Source: Paraspadella gotoi (Eukaryota > Chaetognatha). Taken from it: 64,000 nt of DNA. The stretch is taken from positions 22,259,486 to 22,323,485 of the forward strand of contig CM119267.1 of NCBI GenBank assembly GCA_051294375.1. Reading direction: 5' to 3'. A program made the position numbers and the translations under genes. Numbering within the stretch: position 1 is the stretch's first letter; each line of letters begins with the position of its first letter. The notes under the pieces are model-generated. The model was given only the letters and a program-made list of their open reading frames with translations, ran no database searches and had not been told where the DNA came from. Below, in pieces: positions 1 to 12,400 of this stretch.

Positions 1-2450
1 CGGCGGCGTCGAACCGGAAGTGGAGATGGGTGAAAATCCATCGTCGCGCCACATCTCCTCTCCGCCGACGGACACGTTTTCGTCGTCAGCGTCGTCGTAT
101 TCGATGCTCATCGTCGAGGACAGGAGGCGCGTGGAAGCCGGTTGCCTGGATACCGAAGAAGGCTTAGGCGGTTGCTTGGTTACCGAAGCTTCCGCGGAAC
201 GAAATTGGTTCCGTTCGCCGATGGAAGAGAGAGCGGTGGTTGGAAGGGGAGGGAGTGGTGGCATCGGCGAGGTGGGAGAGAGGGAAGAGGAAGAGGTGTC
301 GGACTTTGGGACGTAAGGATCTTGGTCTTCGTCGACGTTGTTCTCTTGGTCCACTTCGACAGTAAGAGCACGGTTTTCTGAATATTAATGGTAAACAAAC
401 GTGCCCGTGATAAAACTCAGTTCAAGGTGAAATTAATTTAATCGCTATAATAAAATTGTCAAACTCACCATCCAATAAAAATTCGCGATTATCTAAGTGA
501 TCCTCGTTACGATCTTTGTTCGCTTTTTCGCCGGCGATAAATGGCGAAGTTGCGGTTATCTCCTGACCGATCGGGTGGTAAGGCTTTTCTTTGGTAAATT
601 CCATCGTTTCCTGACAGTCGTTCCTGGGAGAGTTTCGATTCTGATCCACGTGTTGACGAGAGGGATTCGATAGAGATGCTTTGGCGTTCGGCGAAATGCG
701 GTATGATTCTGAACAAATGTGTTATGAGGAAAAAACAAAAATGATTTCTCAGAAATGAGAGAATTCTAAGAAATGTCATTTCCCGTACAGAAAAAAACCC
801 AATTATTCAGCCCCAATCAACAAACCGCACCTATACGAAAATCGGAGGTGATTTCGTTGAACTCCTGTAACAAATCCATCTGGGACCGAAGTTCCTTGGG
901 CGGCGAAAGTTCTTCCTCGATTTTGATCTTCAAGCTGCATTGATTCTCAGGAGTTTCCATCTCCGAAGATGCAGCGTCAATCCACTCTCGAGGCGATGAC
1001 GGGCACGGAGATGCGCGGCCGCTCAGCGTTGAATGCGGCGTCAGCGTTCCGCTACTGTTGATGGCTTGAGATTCGATTGAGGAAAGAGAGGACAGTGCCT
1101 CTCGCGGCGCCTTTTGAAGGCTGTCGTCGTCAAAGGAGGAGTTAAACTCGAAGATTGAATCGTTGCCGATTGAGCTGTTCCGTGTGGGTGGAGGAGGCGG
1201 TGGAGGTGGCGTTGGACGTACCGGCGGCCGGCAAGCAACTTTCGCCCCGGGAGAAGAAACCCTTTTGGGCGAGGCGCTCTTAGGCGGAGTTCCGACAGCG
1301 GTGGAGGTGTTTTTCAGAGATCTGCGGCTCCGCCTGGCGCGAAATTCTTCAAGCCTATTCTCCTTGCCGTCCTCCTCCGACCAGGCGTTCCAGAAACCTA
1401 CGTAGCCGGTCAGATCGGCGTGGAGACTCTCGTTGGTGGTGCCGTAGCCGCTGTCTCGGTCGCGACTCTGCGCCGAAAACGACGTTCGCGGCTCGGACGG
1501 CGTCAACGTCCCCTTGAGGCGCCGACCGGACGCCGACGTGTCGAGGCGCTGGCTGGCGACATGCAAGTGCTTGAAGACATAATGCAGCCCGCGGCGGCAA
1601 GCGTGGGCAGGGGGAAGCGTCAGCGGGTTGTGAGACACGTCTAGTTTCTCTAGGGTCTTGAGAAAGCGAAGGCCGAGAGGGAGCCGTTGGATGCGGTTGA
1701 TGGAGACGTCCAACTTGGTCAGCTTGAGATCGCCCAGGCACTCGGGGAGCTCCTGTAACTTGTTGGAGCGCAGGTCCAGGCTACGCAGATCCTCTAAGTG
1801 GCAGAGCTCCTCAGGAACTCGGTCGATCTCGTTGCACGAAAGATCGAGTTCTTGCAGATAGGTCAATTGGCTAATTTCTTCGGGAATGGCGACCAACTTA
1901 TTGTGGCTTATCACGAGAATCTGAAGTAAAAACAAAATATTTCATATTTATAGTTAAGATAGATCCATGTATATTATTGTATAGTTGTATATTGTATACG
2001 TAATAAAATTTCCAGTTTGTATCGAGTTGTATTTATCACCTTGAGCCGACTAAGTTGGCAAACGGTGGGCGAGATAACCGACAGCTGGTTCCGGCTCAAA
2101 TTCAAAACGTTAAGGAATTGCAGGTTGTTAAGCTGTTGGGGAATACTGCGAATGAGGTTGTTATACAGATCCAGGCTTTGGAGGCAGAAAAACTGGCAGA
2201 TGGACGGGTCGATTTCGGCAAGCCGGTTTTTCGACAAGTCCGCGGCGACAGTGTCGCTGAGATCATAGTTGGCGGAGAGCTTCGACGGGTAGGCCTTGAG
2301 CTGTTGCCCACTGAGGATGAGGCGGCCTGTGTCTTGCGCCTCTTCGAAAAAGCGCTCAGTCTGCCCAGCGACAGCTGGCGGGCGACCGCCAGGCGACGAC
2401 GCCGTGGTCGTAGTCGTCGTCAGAAGCGCTTGACCCGACGGTTTCGCCAT
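1..2450 (-). CDS. LRCH: LRCH-family leucine-rich repeat protein (3' part beyond window)
   Basis: Scaffold protein of the leucine-rich-repeat plus calponin-homology (LRCH) family, known to act at the cell cortex and cytoskeleton. Four exons join in frame: 2450-2040, 1920-831, 708-469 and 377 to beyond base 1. The first exon carries the family signature before the repeats (EEAQDTGRLILSG, then DLSDTVAADLSKNRLAEI), followed by LRRs running into exon 2 (LVISHNKLVAIPEEI, KLDVSINRIQRLP). The LRR block ends in the typical cap with PLTLPPAHAC and a short helix (HYVFKHLHVAS). After it comes a long Ser/Pro-rich, acidic linker with a run of eight prolines. The calponin-homology domain expected at the C terminus is not seen and should lie left of the window. 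The start MAKPSGQALL is chosen because the family N-terminal motif begins about 30 residues later. Family identity is firm; which paralogue is not decided. Confidence 0.88.
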
Positions 2451-2915
2451 CGTTCGTCACATAGTCTATTTGGCATTAATTACTACAACCTACAAAGCAA
2501 TAAAAAAGCAAACGTAAAGTACGCCTAGGTGTGTATGATAAAAACACGTCTAAAAATACAGATTTTATAACTAATTTTAATTTTAACTTTAATACATGAT
2601 CGTAATAAACAAATCAACGAAGGCAGATCAGGTGCCAGGTCTTATAGTGTATATATATATATATATATAGATTGATCAGAAAAGAAATTTGGCATCTTAC
2701 GAGATACGCCGTAACTTACATCTCATACCCATACAATATATTAAAAAACTTAATCGCTCCTTTTCTTCTAAGAATAGGGACCTAAATAGAGAAAACTTAG
2801 CTTTCGGTGGTTGAGACGTAAAAAGACTAGAAATTATTAACTATAATGTATGATAATTGCGAAGGCCATAAACGCAGTAACGAAGAAGTATTTTCAAAAC
2901 GGCCCCGCTGAAATT
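2451..2915. other. Spacer between PIWI 3' end and LRCH start, with TA microsatellite
   Basis: No coding potential seen. It contains a (TA)n microsatellite at about 2649-2669. The spacer must hold the PIWI 3' UTR and the LRCH promoter. I could not assign a TATA box or initiator with confidence. Confidence 0.5.
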
Positions 2916-5900
2916 TCACAAATAATACAAGAGGGTCGAGAGATTTTCGGCTGCATTGTCTAGGTGGGCGCCAATGAGTCCGGCCAATCGATCAGCGTAA
3001 ACGCAGGGAGCGGGGCTTCTCACGGTGCCGCACCAATTGTAATAAAGGTGAGTGAGCTGATAGGTCAGCCGTTGAACGTCGTTCGCCTTTAGAGTCGATT
3101 CGTTCTTGAGGACGATGTAGTGGGTCGGAGTGACCGTGCCCTGTCGCACGTGCTGCGACACCAGCAGAAAGTTCGGACCCACGTGAGTCTTCGTGATGGC
3201 GTCGTCGACAACCGTACCAGGTTGAGGGTTGTCCAAGGGAGGTCCATTGTTTCGACCGCGACCGACTGAGGAAATATAGTAGGAGGCGAAACAATTCAAT
3301 TTTTATCTTTGGAATTATTACAATTACGAATTCGAAAATTTCTTCACCATTTTTCAAAAAGATTTGGGAATTGATTCGCTTCTGCACAACGATGAAGACG
3401 AACTCTGGCCGATAATCGGCGCCGAAATTAGAGAAAGCTCGCATGAGTTGCGGGATTTCGAAATCGGCGACGACGCTCAACTGACCGTCGCTCACGCCGT
3501 CCCTGGGCAACAAAAGAAATTTAATAAATTGTGGCATGAAATTGGTACAACCAATATAAAAGTTATCCATTCGTTTAATAAATAAGCTATCTTGCCCATG
3601 TCTTTGACATGGACAGGCTTTGGTGGTTTAAGGCCTCCATCACTCTTACAAGATAATGACATAGCAGGTCCCTGCAAGCTTTCAATCAAGACAGATAATT
3701 GAATATGAAATAGTATTAACTATTTAATGCTTCAAGCCTTCATCCGCGACTGGCACCTGTACACAACGATGAGCTGAGGCAAGGAATTGTGATTTATTTT
3801 TTTATATTCCTCCAGCGCCTTGGCCATCCAGGCGTGAAGAGCGGCGACCAGCTCTTGATCGCGGCTTTGCCTCATCCCGGTGCTGAAATACAGCGTGCAA
3901 CCGCTGTTGAGGGACGCAGTGAATGCGGCTGTCGTGAAAATGACGAAAGGGTAAATGCAAAACAGTGCGTACAAAGATGTTAGGCGATCATTATAAAGGT
4001 TAAAAATTTATCAATCAATCAATCATTCAACCACTAACCGGCCGAGGGACTACCGGAGGCGGAATTATGATAGGCATCATATCCGCAGACCATGAGGCCC
4101 TCGAGATTAATATCAACGCGCCAAAGCTCTCCACCGAGCTTGGCGTTGATCTGCCCGGCGATCTTCTGCGCCACCGAGTTCACTTTGTTCTGGTTCATCA
4201 GAGTATTTCTCAGGATGACCTGAGACGCCACAGGGCATTGCAGCATGCAGGTTTTTTTGAAAACCTTGTATCGCGCGTCCTGGGAAATTAAAAATTGAGG
4301 CCTATATAATAACTTGAAACCCAGCCTTCCCCTCACGGAATAAAAAAAATTAGCCAATTAGCTAAGTTAAGTTGTTGATACCTGTTTGGCGGAAAATATG
4401 GCCACCACCAACTTAGTGTGAGCGAGGACGACTCTATCGATCATCTTCTTCAAGTCGTCGTTTCTTGAGGATTGGAGTCTGTGCATCTCAGGCATTCCGA
4501 TCGTCATGCCCATTTTCTGCCCCCACTGGATCAGCTTCTCCCTGGCCCGGTGAGCGGCCGACTGACAGTCCGCGGTGAAAAGAATCGCCCAGCACCCGGT
4601 GGGAATTTTGACTGCGGCGTACATTTGATTTTGGGAGAAGGGTTGACTCCAGCTTTGGAACCGATCGGGGAACGCCCGAGCGTTCTCTCCGAAACGGATG
4701 GCCACCGGATCGAGAACGCGGCCGCCGACGTCGTAGAGATCGTCGCAGAGGTCGAGGCCCCACCGGGTGAACTGTTCGAACGCCTCGGGGGTCGACTTTA
4801 CTCTTTGAATCCAAGTCCTTAAAGATCGCGCGCGAGCATCGGGAGTCAGACGCGTCTGGTAGCCTACATCTTTCATCAATCTGGGAGGGAAAGAGGCGAT
4901 GGGAGAATTGACTATTCAAAAACAAGTTGACGAATTAACAAAAATAACGTTAATTTGATGAGAATACGTATTAATTATGAGGCGTTTTTATTAAAATTAT
5001 GATATAGGTCAATTGACAGCAAATTAGGTGTCATATTTAGTGCTTAAATTTTTCATTATTGCCTCTGCTTACAATCCTCGCATTCAGATAAAAAACACTA
5101 GTTTTTCCAGTATTGTTCAGTTACTATTAACAAAATAAATTTAAATTGCCCCATAATATAAATTAGGCCAAAATCGGATTAGTTAAAACCATCTCCAGCT
5201 ATTTCTAATCATATAAGAGTAACATTTTTGCAACTTTTAGGAAAAAAAATCATGTCCATTTTTGTCCATTTTCACTTTCGTCTTCAAATTTGAATGCCAA
5301 GGAAAGTTGAGAAAATTTTTTTATTTTGGAATTCCTTTCTTCCTTATCTTCTTCACCCCTGAGTAAAATATTTTCCTTATATCATTCATAGTTCACTTAT
5401 GAATTAATTTTAAAGTTGACAAGTCAAAAAGTCGCAGTTTTAGTTTATTATTAATTTATTAAACAAAAAATAGTTTAAATTGGCTTAAACTAACAGAAAA
5501 TATAGCCCACAGAATAAGCTTTTAACACCTACAAAATTATCAAAAAAACTCATTTCGTTTAGCCATAAATATTTTTTAAAGACGACAATTAATTGTGACT
5601 TTTTGTGACTTCCATTTATTTTTAATAAAGATAAGATTTTAAATTTATTTTATAGTTTTAACAGTTGAGGAACATACTGGCGTTAATAAAACAAAAAAAA
5701 CCGCATCCTTTAAAACCAATGGAAAGCGTCAGGACTTGTTTTTTTCTCAGATTTTGCGGAAATATTTTCCGCAAAATCTGTCGATTTACTAAATTTGCCA
5801 GGCAACCAAAATTGAAAGAAAAATCATAAGATACCGTAAATAGTCTTTTCTTATAATGGAAAAGTAGTGGGAGGGAACAGGAAAGGGAAAACAAGAAAAG

Positions 5901-8667
5901 GAGAAGGGGAGAATGAGAGAGAAAGGGGGAAAAGCATAAAAAAGAAGGCAAAGGAGAAAAAAAATAGGAGATAAAGGAAAAGCGGAAAAAGAAGGGAAAA
6001 ATGGAAAGAAAAGAGGGGGAAAAGAAAGAATAAGGAGAGAAGGCAATAAAAAAGGATAAGGAAAGTGAAATAGTGGCAAAGAAAGGTAGGGTCATAGAAA
6101 AGGTAAGTTACGGCGTGAAAAGTAGGGAGGAAAGAGGAAGATAAAAATAGAAACACAGAGAAGAAAAGAGATGAAGAAAGAGAATCAGGGAAACGGTATG
6201 AAAGGGAAAAAAATGTATCAGATAATGTGGCATCTTGTCTGAAAAGTTTTGTGTAAATAAAAGCCACAAAAATTAAAAGGAGGAATTTGATCTTTAAAAG
6301 TTGTTGGTACCATAAAAATTCATCATACTTTCATCTCAAATTAGGTTGTTAATGGATAAGATTGATAATCTCCAAAGAAATCATGTCTTACCGTATTTTT
6401 AACTCATAGAAATTTAACTGAACAGTACTAGGTAATAAGAATGAGATAACCATAGCAAACCGTTTTTTTAAATAAAAGAAACTTCATACTAATCACTGAG
6501 ATCAAAAGAGATGGTAATTATTTAAGTTCAGAAATGTTATCTAAAGGACGTCGATCGTACGTGGAGCCTATTGTCAGAGAACGTTCAAAAATATTATGTC
6601 GGGTTTCTTGAACAGCATTGGAATATATTTTATCAGCCAATATTTTGGCTACTAGTATCTAACCTGAAATTATCGCGCATGCTCTGAGTAAGGCCAGTCA
6701 TGTAACAGAGCTCGGGAACAAGCTCGATGGGCCTGTTTTCTTCGTGGGCGTGGGAGGGATTCTTGTTGCGCTTGGGTCGATGAAGGAGCATCGGCTGTCC
6801 TAAGTCGCGAATGGACTTATTATAATGTTGGCGGTAATACTCGACGAAGGTGTACTCTTGTCCGTCGGTGCGTGGGAATGTGGATGTGGGATTACGATCA
6901 AAGCTTACGTCGTCGACCCGGTATGTCCGATTGTTGTATCTGAAAAAGAATCAAGTATAAATTTATAATCCAAAAATATTTTCATAGTTTTAATCTTTCG
7001 AAAAAAATGTTTTTTTATTTTTTAATCATTTTAAAATTATTATTATAGTTATTAAATTACGTTCATATTTTCAAAAATACTATCAATAAAGCTCAGCAGT
7101 CAAAATCAAACCATAACCGGGTTACTTACCGGGTGAGCACAATTTCTCCGACAATCTGTCGCCTGAATTCGTTTTGCCATTCGCCTCTGTTGGTACACTC
7201 TATCATCAGATCATAAACCGTGTCATCTCGCAACACTCTATGGCTGATGAGCACGTTGACCAGAAGGCCTCCGTCTTTTTCGTCGATAGAGGATACGTAG
7301 CCGGGCCAAATTTGGAGCTTATGCTCCCTGATAATCCTCTTGGCCGCTTCGTCGAAGAGTCCGCGCCCGATCGGCACGAGAGATAATCGCTTCATAGCGT
7401 TCTTGATGACCAAATTGAACACTTTGGGACATTCTTTCCAAGGTACTGGTTTAATGAACTTGACGCGCACCTCCACCTCCATTCCGGAGCGGGAGTCATT
7501 CGCGGAAAAGGTTGTCTCGTCGGGCGTCAGGGGATCCCGCGAATAGAGCTCTTTGCCGTCGAATTCAATGGCGTTGGCCTCGCCGAAATGCTTGAGAACG
7601 AGGCTCCTCTTAAGGCGGTAGGAATCTATCTCGGGCCGAAACTCGCAACAAAACTGATAGACAACCGGACATTTGCACAGGACCCGCACATAGTTGGATA
7701 TCAAGTCGACTTGCTTGCCCGCATCACCCCGAAAGTTGGAAGACGAGGCTTGATTGGCCTGAAATTCCGAGTCGCGTTGTCGAGTGACTTGGGCGCCGGC
7801 GGAAGGCGCGGAAGATTGGGAGCCGGGGACCGAATCGGAAAGAGCAGAAGGCGGACGAGAATGATCGTGCGGAGAGGACGATTGGCCAGAAGGAGGAGAC
7901 CGTTGGTGAGGAGAAACGAAATCGGGAGAGCGCAAAGGGGGCGAAGGATCAGAGGTGAAACCATGCCCATTGAGCGACGAAGGCATTTGGGAATTTAATC
8001 GAGGGGAAGGAAGAGATTGATTGCGCGGGAGCGGATTGCGGGGACGCTGGGGAGGCGGAGGTCCAAAAGATCTTCCTCCTGTCCCTCCACTAGGATAGGG
8101 GAATCGACCCATGGCTTGCGGAGGATATTGACCACCTCTGGGACTGTAGGGTTGGGGAAAATGACCCCCGGGATATTGGTAAGGAGGACCAAATGGCTGA
8201 TTTTCCGGGTAGTATTCCCGGGATCCTGGATAGTCCGAGGGTTGTCCACGTGATCCCGGAAGGGGTGGTCTTTCGCGCCCCGCCCCGGCTCGTCGATCTC
8301 CGTCCGGTGGAGGCTTATATGATCGACGATCATCTCCATGGGTTCGCGTTCCGGGCAGCGGGGGACGACTATTGGGCTGGCGAGGATGGGGCGGTCCGCG
8401 ATCCTCGGACTCGGGACCGCGGGGCGCCCAGTTGGCGCCTCGGCCGCGAGCAACACCGAAAGTGAGGCCTTCGTTGAGGGAGAGAGCCGATGTCCGGTCT
8501 GACAAGAAGGAATCGTCGGCCGGGGCGAACTGATCCGATGCACGAGCGAATGGATCGTCCAGAACGCCGGACCCGCGACCGACTTGCCTGTCTTGGCGGA
8601 GCGCCTCGTCTTTTTGTAAAGCATCTCTTACAGCATCCAAGAGGGAGCCGCGTCCGCGACTCGCCAT
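2916..8667 (-). CDS. PIWI: PIWI-clade Argonaute
   Basis: piRNA-binding Argonaute of the PIWI clade, expected to silence transposons in germ or stem cells. Approximate exons: 8667-7130, 6940-6664, 4870-4380, 4280-4040, 3970-3745, 3512-3330 and 3272-2916. The start MASRGRGSLL opens an RG-rich, Pro-rich N-terminal tail, the usual target of arginine methylation and Tudor binding. The N and linker domains follow in exon 1 (VDLISNYVRVLCK, FDGKELYS). Exon 2 is a clean PAZ domain (YNNRTYRVDDV, FVEYYRQHY, IRDLGQPMLL). The MID domain and PIWI nuclease domain fill the rest. The catalytic residues are present: Asp in CGYDAYH, Asp in PRDGVSDGQ and His in PTHYIVL, so slicer activity is likely. The protein ends LLYYL, close to the family terminus. 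The third intron is 1.8 kb and holds a perfect hairpin and a long purine tract. Confidence 0.93.
3538..3687 (+). repeat. 150-bp interspersed element, copy 1 (PIWI intron)
   Basis: Near-identical copies occur at about 13107-13256 (inverted) and 61099-61243. Limits are set from the shared block, which begins GAAATTGGTACAACC and ends CCTGCAAGCTTTCAAT. It contains the 12-bp palindrome GCAGGTCCCTGC near its right end. No coding capacity and no clear terminal inverted repeat, so it is a MITE or SINE of unknown class. Confidence 0.75.
5748..5780. repeat. Perfect 15-bp inverted repeat with 3-nt loop in PIWI intron
   Basis: Left arm CAGATTTTGCGGAAA, loop TAT, and right arm the exact reverse complement. 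It sits in the 1.8-kb intron of the PIWI gene. A terminator, a foldback from a small transposon or a structured intronic RNA are all possible; nothing distinguishes them. Confidence 0.85.
5850..6205. repeat. Long purine-rich tract in PIWI intron
   Basis: About 350 bases on the plus strand are overwhelmingly A and G with only scattered pyrimidines. In the PIWI pre-mRNA, transcribed from the other strand, this is a pyrimidine-rich tract. No repeat unit is regular enough to call a satellite. Open frames here are low-complexity artefacts. Confidence 0.8.
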
Positions 8668-9304
8668 GGGGTTTTTTTTGTTATCTGGAAACGCAATTAT
8701 ATCAAGATAAGGCATGAGATAAATTTGATTTCGCAGTTTTCGAAGCTCGCTAACAATGACAATAATAATAATAATAATGATAATAATAATAGGAATAAAC
8801 TTTTCGGGCTGGAAAAAACGTCTTTGTTGATTTAAAAAAATTGTTCCCAAACTAGTAAAGACAGCAAACCGAACATGTTAAATCGTTATTGGTAAATTAC
8901 ACTAGACCTTACCTTCTAAAGAAAAGTTATAGATCTCACATTTTACGACTAAGCCTTGGAGAGACATTCACTTTTCACAAGTTGCTAAGAACAAGAAAAA
9001 TATCGGAACTACGTGAGATCACAGCGAAGACCAGAATGACGTGGAATTCAAAATAGAAAACAAGACCCAATTACAGGAAAGCGCATCCTCCCAATTTTGA
9101 TGTTAATCCAAATTAAAAAATGAAAAATACTAAACTTAAAATGACGCAAAAAAGACGCAATAGAACAGAATTATAATTACCTAAAAAAAATGAAAGAGAA
9201 AAATGAAGTCTGGCTTTGGCGATATAAACAAAAAAAATATCAGATTCCGCTTCGTAGGACGAAGGGAGAAAATACAGAAACAGGAAAAGAGAAGAAGATA
9301 AAAA

Positions 9305-9350
<46 letters not shown>

Positions 9351-9496
9351 GTTTTGGTTTCGAAATATTTTCATCCAGCCCTCTCTCGACTTTGATTCTC
9401 TCGCACATCGCAGTTGCCTTTGAATATTTTTAACGTTTCCTCTTCAGCCCTTCTTTTTTCTCCTCTTCCCCCTCCCCCACCACCCCCTACGACTCT
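8668..9496. other. Spacer upstream of PIWI with AAT and GA microsatellites
   Basis: Contains an (AAT/ATG)n stretch at about 8757-8792 and a (GA)n stretch at about 9311-9345. It should hold the PIWI promoter and 5' UTR and the ARMH3 3' UTR. Open frames over the GA repeat are low-complexity and not believed. Confidence 0.6.
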
Positions 9497-9499
9497 TCA

Positions 9500-12400
9500 A
9501 CCGGCTCCCATCGAAGAGTCCAGAAGGCTGGCTCGCTTCGTGAGGTGACTGTGCAGACTCTTCGTGTTGAGGCTGTTCTTCTTCACGTCCTGCACGATGG
9601 AACGGACGAGGGTGGTGAAGAAGGCCGGGTGGTTCGGCTTCTCCGAGAATCTCTCGTACTGATCTAAACTCTCTTGCAGTTTTAGAGTCAGAGTGTCGTA
9701 GTTGGATCGGACTACGTTCAAAACCTTATAAGGAGTGAAAACGTGTTATAGTAAAGAGTACAGAGAAAAAAAACAAAAACAAAACCTAAGAAAAAGAAAA
9801 AGAGAAAAAAATTGAACAGAAAACATTTTCAGAAAAAGTAAAAAATCCTTTTCTTGTTTCGGTCATAATGTAGCAGAATAATTTGTGGTTCATTTCAAAT
9901 GAGATCGAGTTCTTCAATCTCATTTACATATTATAGCAGTTTAGAACATTTCTCATATCTTTTGAAAAAGTTTTCATAGTAGTCTTATTTAACTTATTTA
10001 ATAATGATTAATAACTTTCACCCTTTAGGGGAAGAATGCAGTGGCCTGGGATTGGTAATAACGATTCTCTTGAATTTCAGTTGGGGCGAAAGAAAGAGGG
10101 AGAGGGAGTGAGAGGAGGATTGCCGAAGATTTATCGCTCAATCCCCAGCCGTCTTCCTTCCCCAAAAAAAGAAAACTTTCAAAATTTTTTTAAAGGCGAA
10201 AAAAAATTGGTTTGCGGTTTTCGTTGTTGAGGCGGTGGTTGTAGTTGTGGAGAGATGGGGGGGAGGAGTGAATGCGGTGGTGGCGTAAACGAACCTGTTG
10301 TTCGTCGAGAGAACTGAGATGATTGGCGGCGGCCCAAGATTCGATCTTCGGACTGAAGTGATTGATGATGGCGCGAATGTTGACCAACGAGTTGGAGAGG
10401 CGAACGGCCGAGTCGCGCCAGGGGGAAGAGCCTGAGTTAAAGATTTAAAAGGAAAAAAGAAAAAAAAGAGTTATCAATAGTAATCGCGATGTATATGTAT
10501 TTTATCGCATGATCTTTTCTCTCGATCTTACTTTCTCCGTTGGGCGGCGGGGTAGAGGGAGGCATCGTCGTGTATCGCAGAGACATGGAGTAAAGATTTT
10601 CAAAGACTTGATGCATACGGATGATCTCGTAGTACAGCTCGTCGTAGAGGGAAGGGTTGGGCAGAAAAGTATCGCCGTAGGTGATGAACAGGTTGAAAAT
10701 CGTCGTCACGCTCCTGGCAGAATAAATGCCACAAAGTTCACAACAAAGTTTTACTTTATATTTGTGAAATTTCCCATTACTTTGCCAGCAGGAAGATATT
10801 GTGCTTTCCGATGAGGACCGTTTCGTGGGACATCAAAAACTTGAGAAGAGAAATGAGTCCGGTCCACAGCTCCTTCCAGGGATAGTTTAGCCGCGTTCGA
10901 CATCTGATTAGAAAGAACGTCAAATTATACAAACATTTTTTATAAAATAACTAAACAGGACACGCCGACCTTTTCTCGTAGCAGAGTAACCGCTGTGCCA
11001 CCGCAAGAGCCATCATGTACAACTCCATGGGAAACTGTTTCATCATGTGACTTTGAATAAATTCGACGACCAGATCCATGATGGCGCAAGCCAAAGGTCG
11101 TGAGGGAGGATTCTGTCGGACGAATTAACAATCACTATGTATTTAAAGATTCAGAAACGCTGCCAAATTGATAAAAGTTGGAAGCGATTGAGGAAAAAAA
11201 AAAACCTTTTCGAAAAAGCCTTTGCGATGTCGCATGGGGAGGCGGTAGATGGGGACGCGGAAATTCATGTTGACGTCGTGCATCAAGGAATTGGCGTATT
11301 GATCTTCGGTGATGCAGTGGAGCGTGATGAAACAGAGTTTGGCGCTTTGATGCCTGCGGAGCGAAAGAAAAACGGCGGCATTTGATCAGATTTGAAAATG
11401 GCATTTGAAAATGGCATTTGAAAATGGGACCAGGGTCATCCCGAAAAATGGAACCCTCACCTCGATTCGTCCTTGATGTCCTGCATGACGATGGAGGTGT
11501 AGGTAAGGAAGGCGACGAGGAGGTTGGATGGTTGCGTGGGAACGGCCGAAGGCGTCGGAGGTGGAGACCCCGACGTTCCGTTTGACTGCGTGCGCGCGTA
11601 GCCTGAGATCAAACGAGAGTGTCAGAAAGAATAATGTGTCTATAAATATAATTTGTTTCTTCTTCAATAATTTGTTTCTTCTTCATACCTGGTAGTGGGG
11701 GAGCCTCCGAATTTGTGGGCGTGGCAGGGGGTGTAGGGTTCGTGGAGATGGAAGAACCGTCGCAGGACGACGATCCAGAATAATTTCGCGTCTTTGTTGA
11801 TTCGTATTCTTTTGGGTGGGAAGCAACGAGTTTTGTAGGTAAATTTCGTGCATTTTTACTTTTTTTTCTTTTTACTATTTTCTCTTTCTCTCTCTTTCCT
11901 CCGTATTTTTCATGTCAATAAAACAACCGTTGTTTGTAAAAATTTTTAAAAATTATATTCAGTAAATAAGAATGTAAAAAAATATTTTTACTCTGATCTG
12001 TCGATAGATGATTCACAAGTTTCCAATTGTTGCGTAATACGCAACGCACGTGAATTTATTTATTTCTTTTTTTGTTAATAGAAAGAGTGAAAAATTAACA
12101 AAAGGTAAACAATTCTCGAAAGCCAGAAAGAAGTAAGCGAAATGACTGGGAAATCGCGAAATCGCAAGAAAGAGAAACGGTGAAAAAAATTCATTAAGGT
12201 AAAAACTTTGTCCACAGTTTTGACCACTTTTAATTTCCATCGCTTTAACTCACCTCCGGCGCCGCCGGCGTCGTAATCGGGCATGGAGGTGACCAGGGCG
12301 GAGATGAAATTCCGGTTGAGGTGGACGGCCTCGTAGAGAGCGAGTAGGATGGCTTCGTTGGTTTTGAGGGCGTCGACGCCGGACGCGCCCTCGCCCGACA

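Noticed and set aside
5658-6267. Overlapping minus-strand frames rich in Phe, Ser and Leu
   Set aside because: They are translations of a low-complexity purine/pyrimidine tract within a PIWI intron.
9181-9423. Frames over the GA microsatellite
   Set aside because: Low-complexity sequence with no homology, between two well-defined genes.
11391-11425. Tandem repeats of ATTTGAAAATGGC near an ARMH3 exon
   Set aside because: Three short copies in an intron; no sign of function beyond a local slippage repeat.
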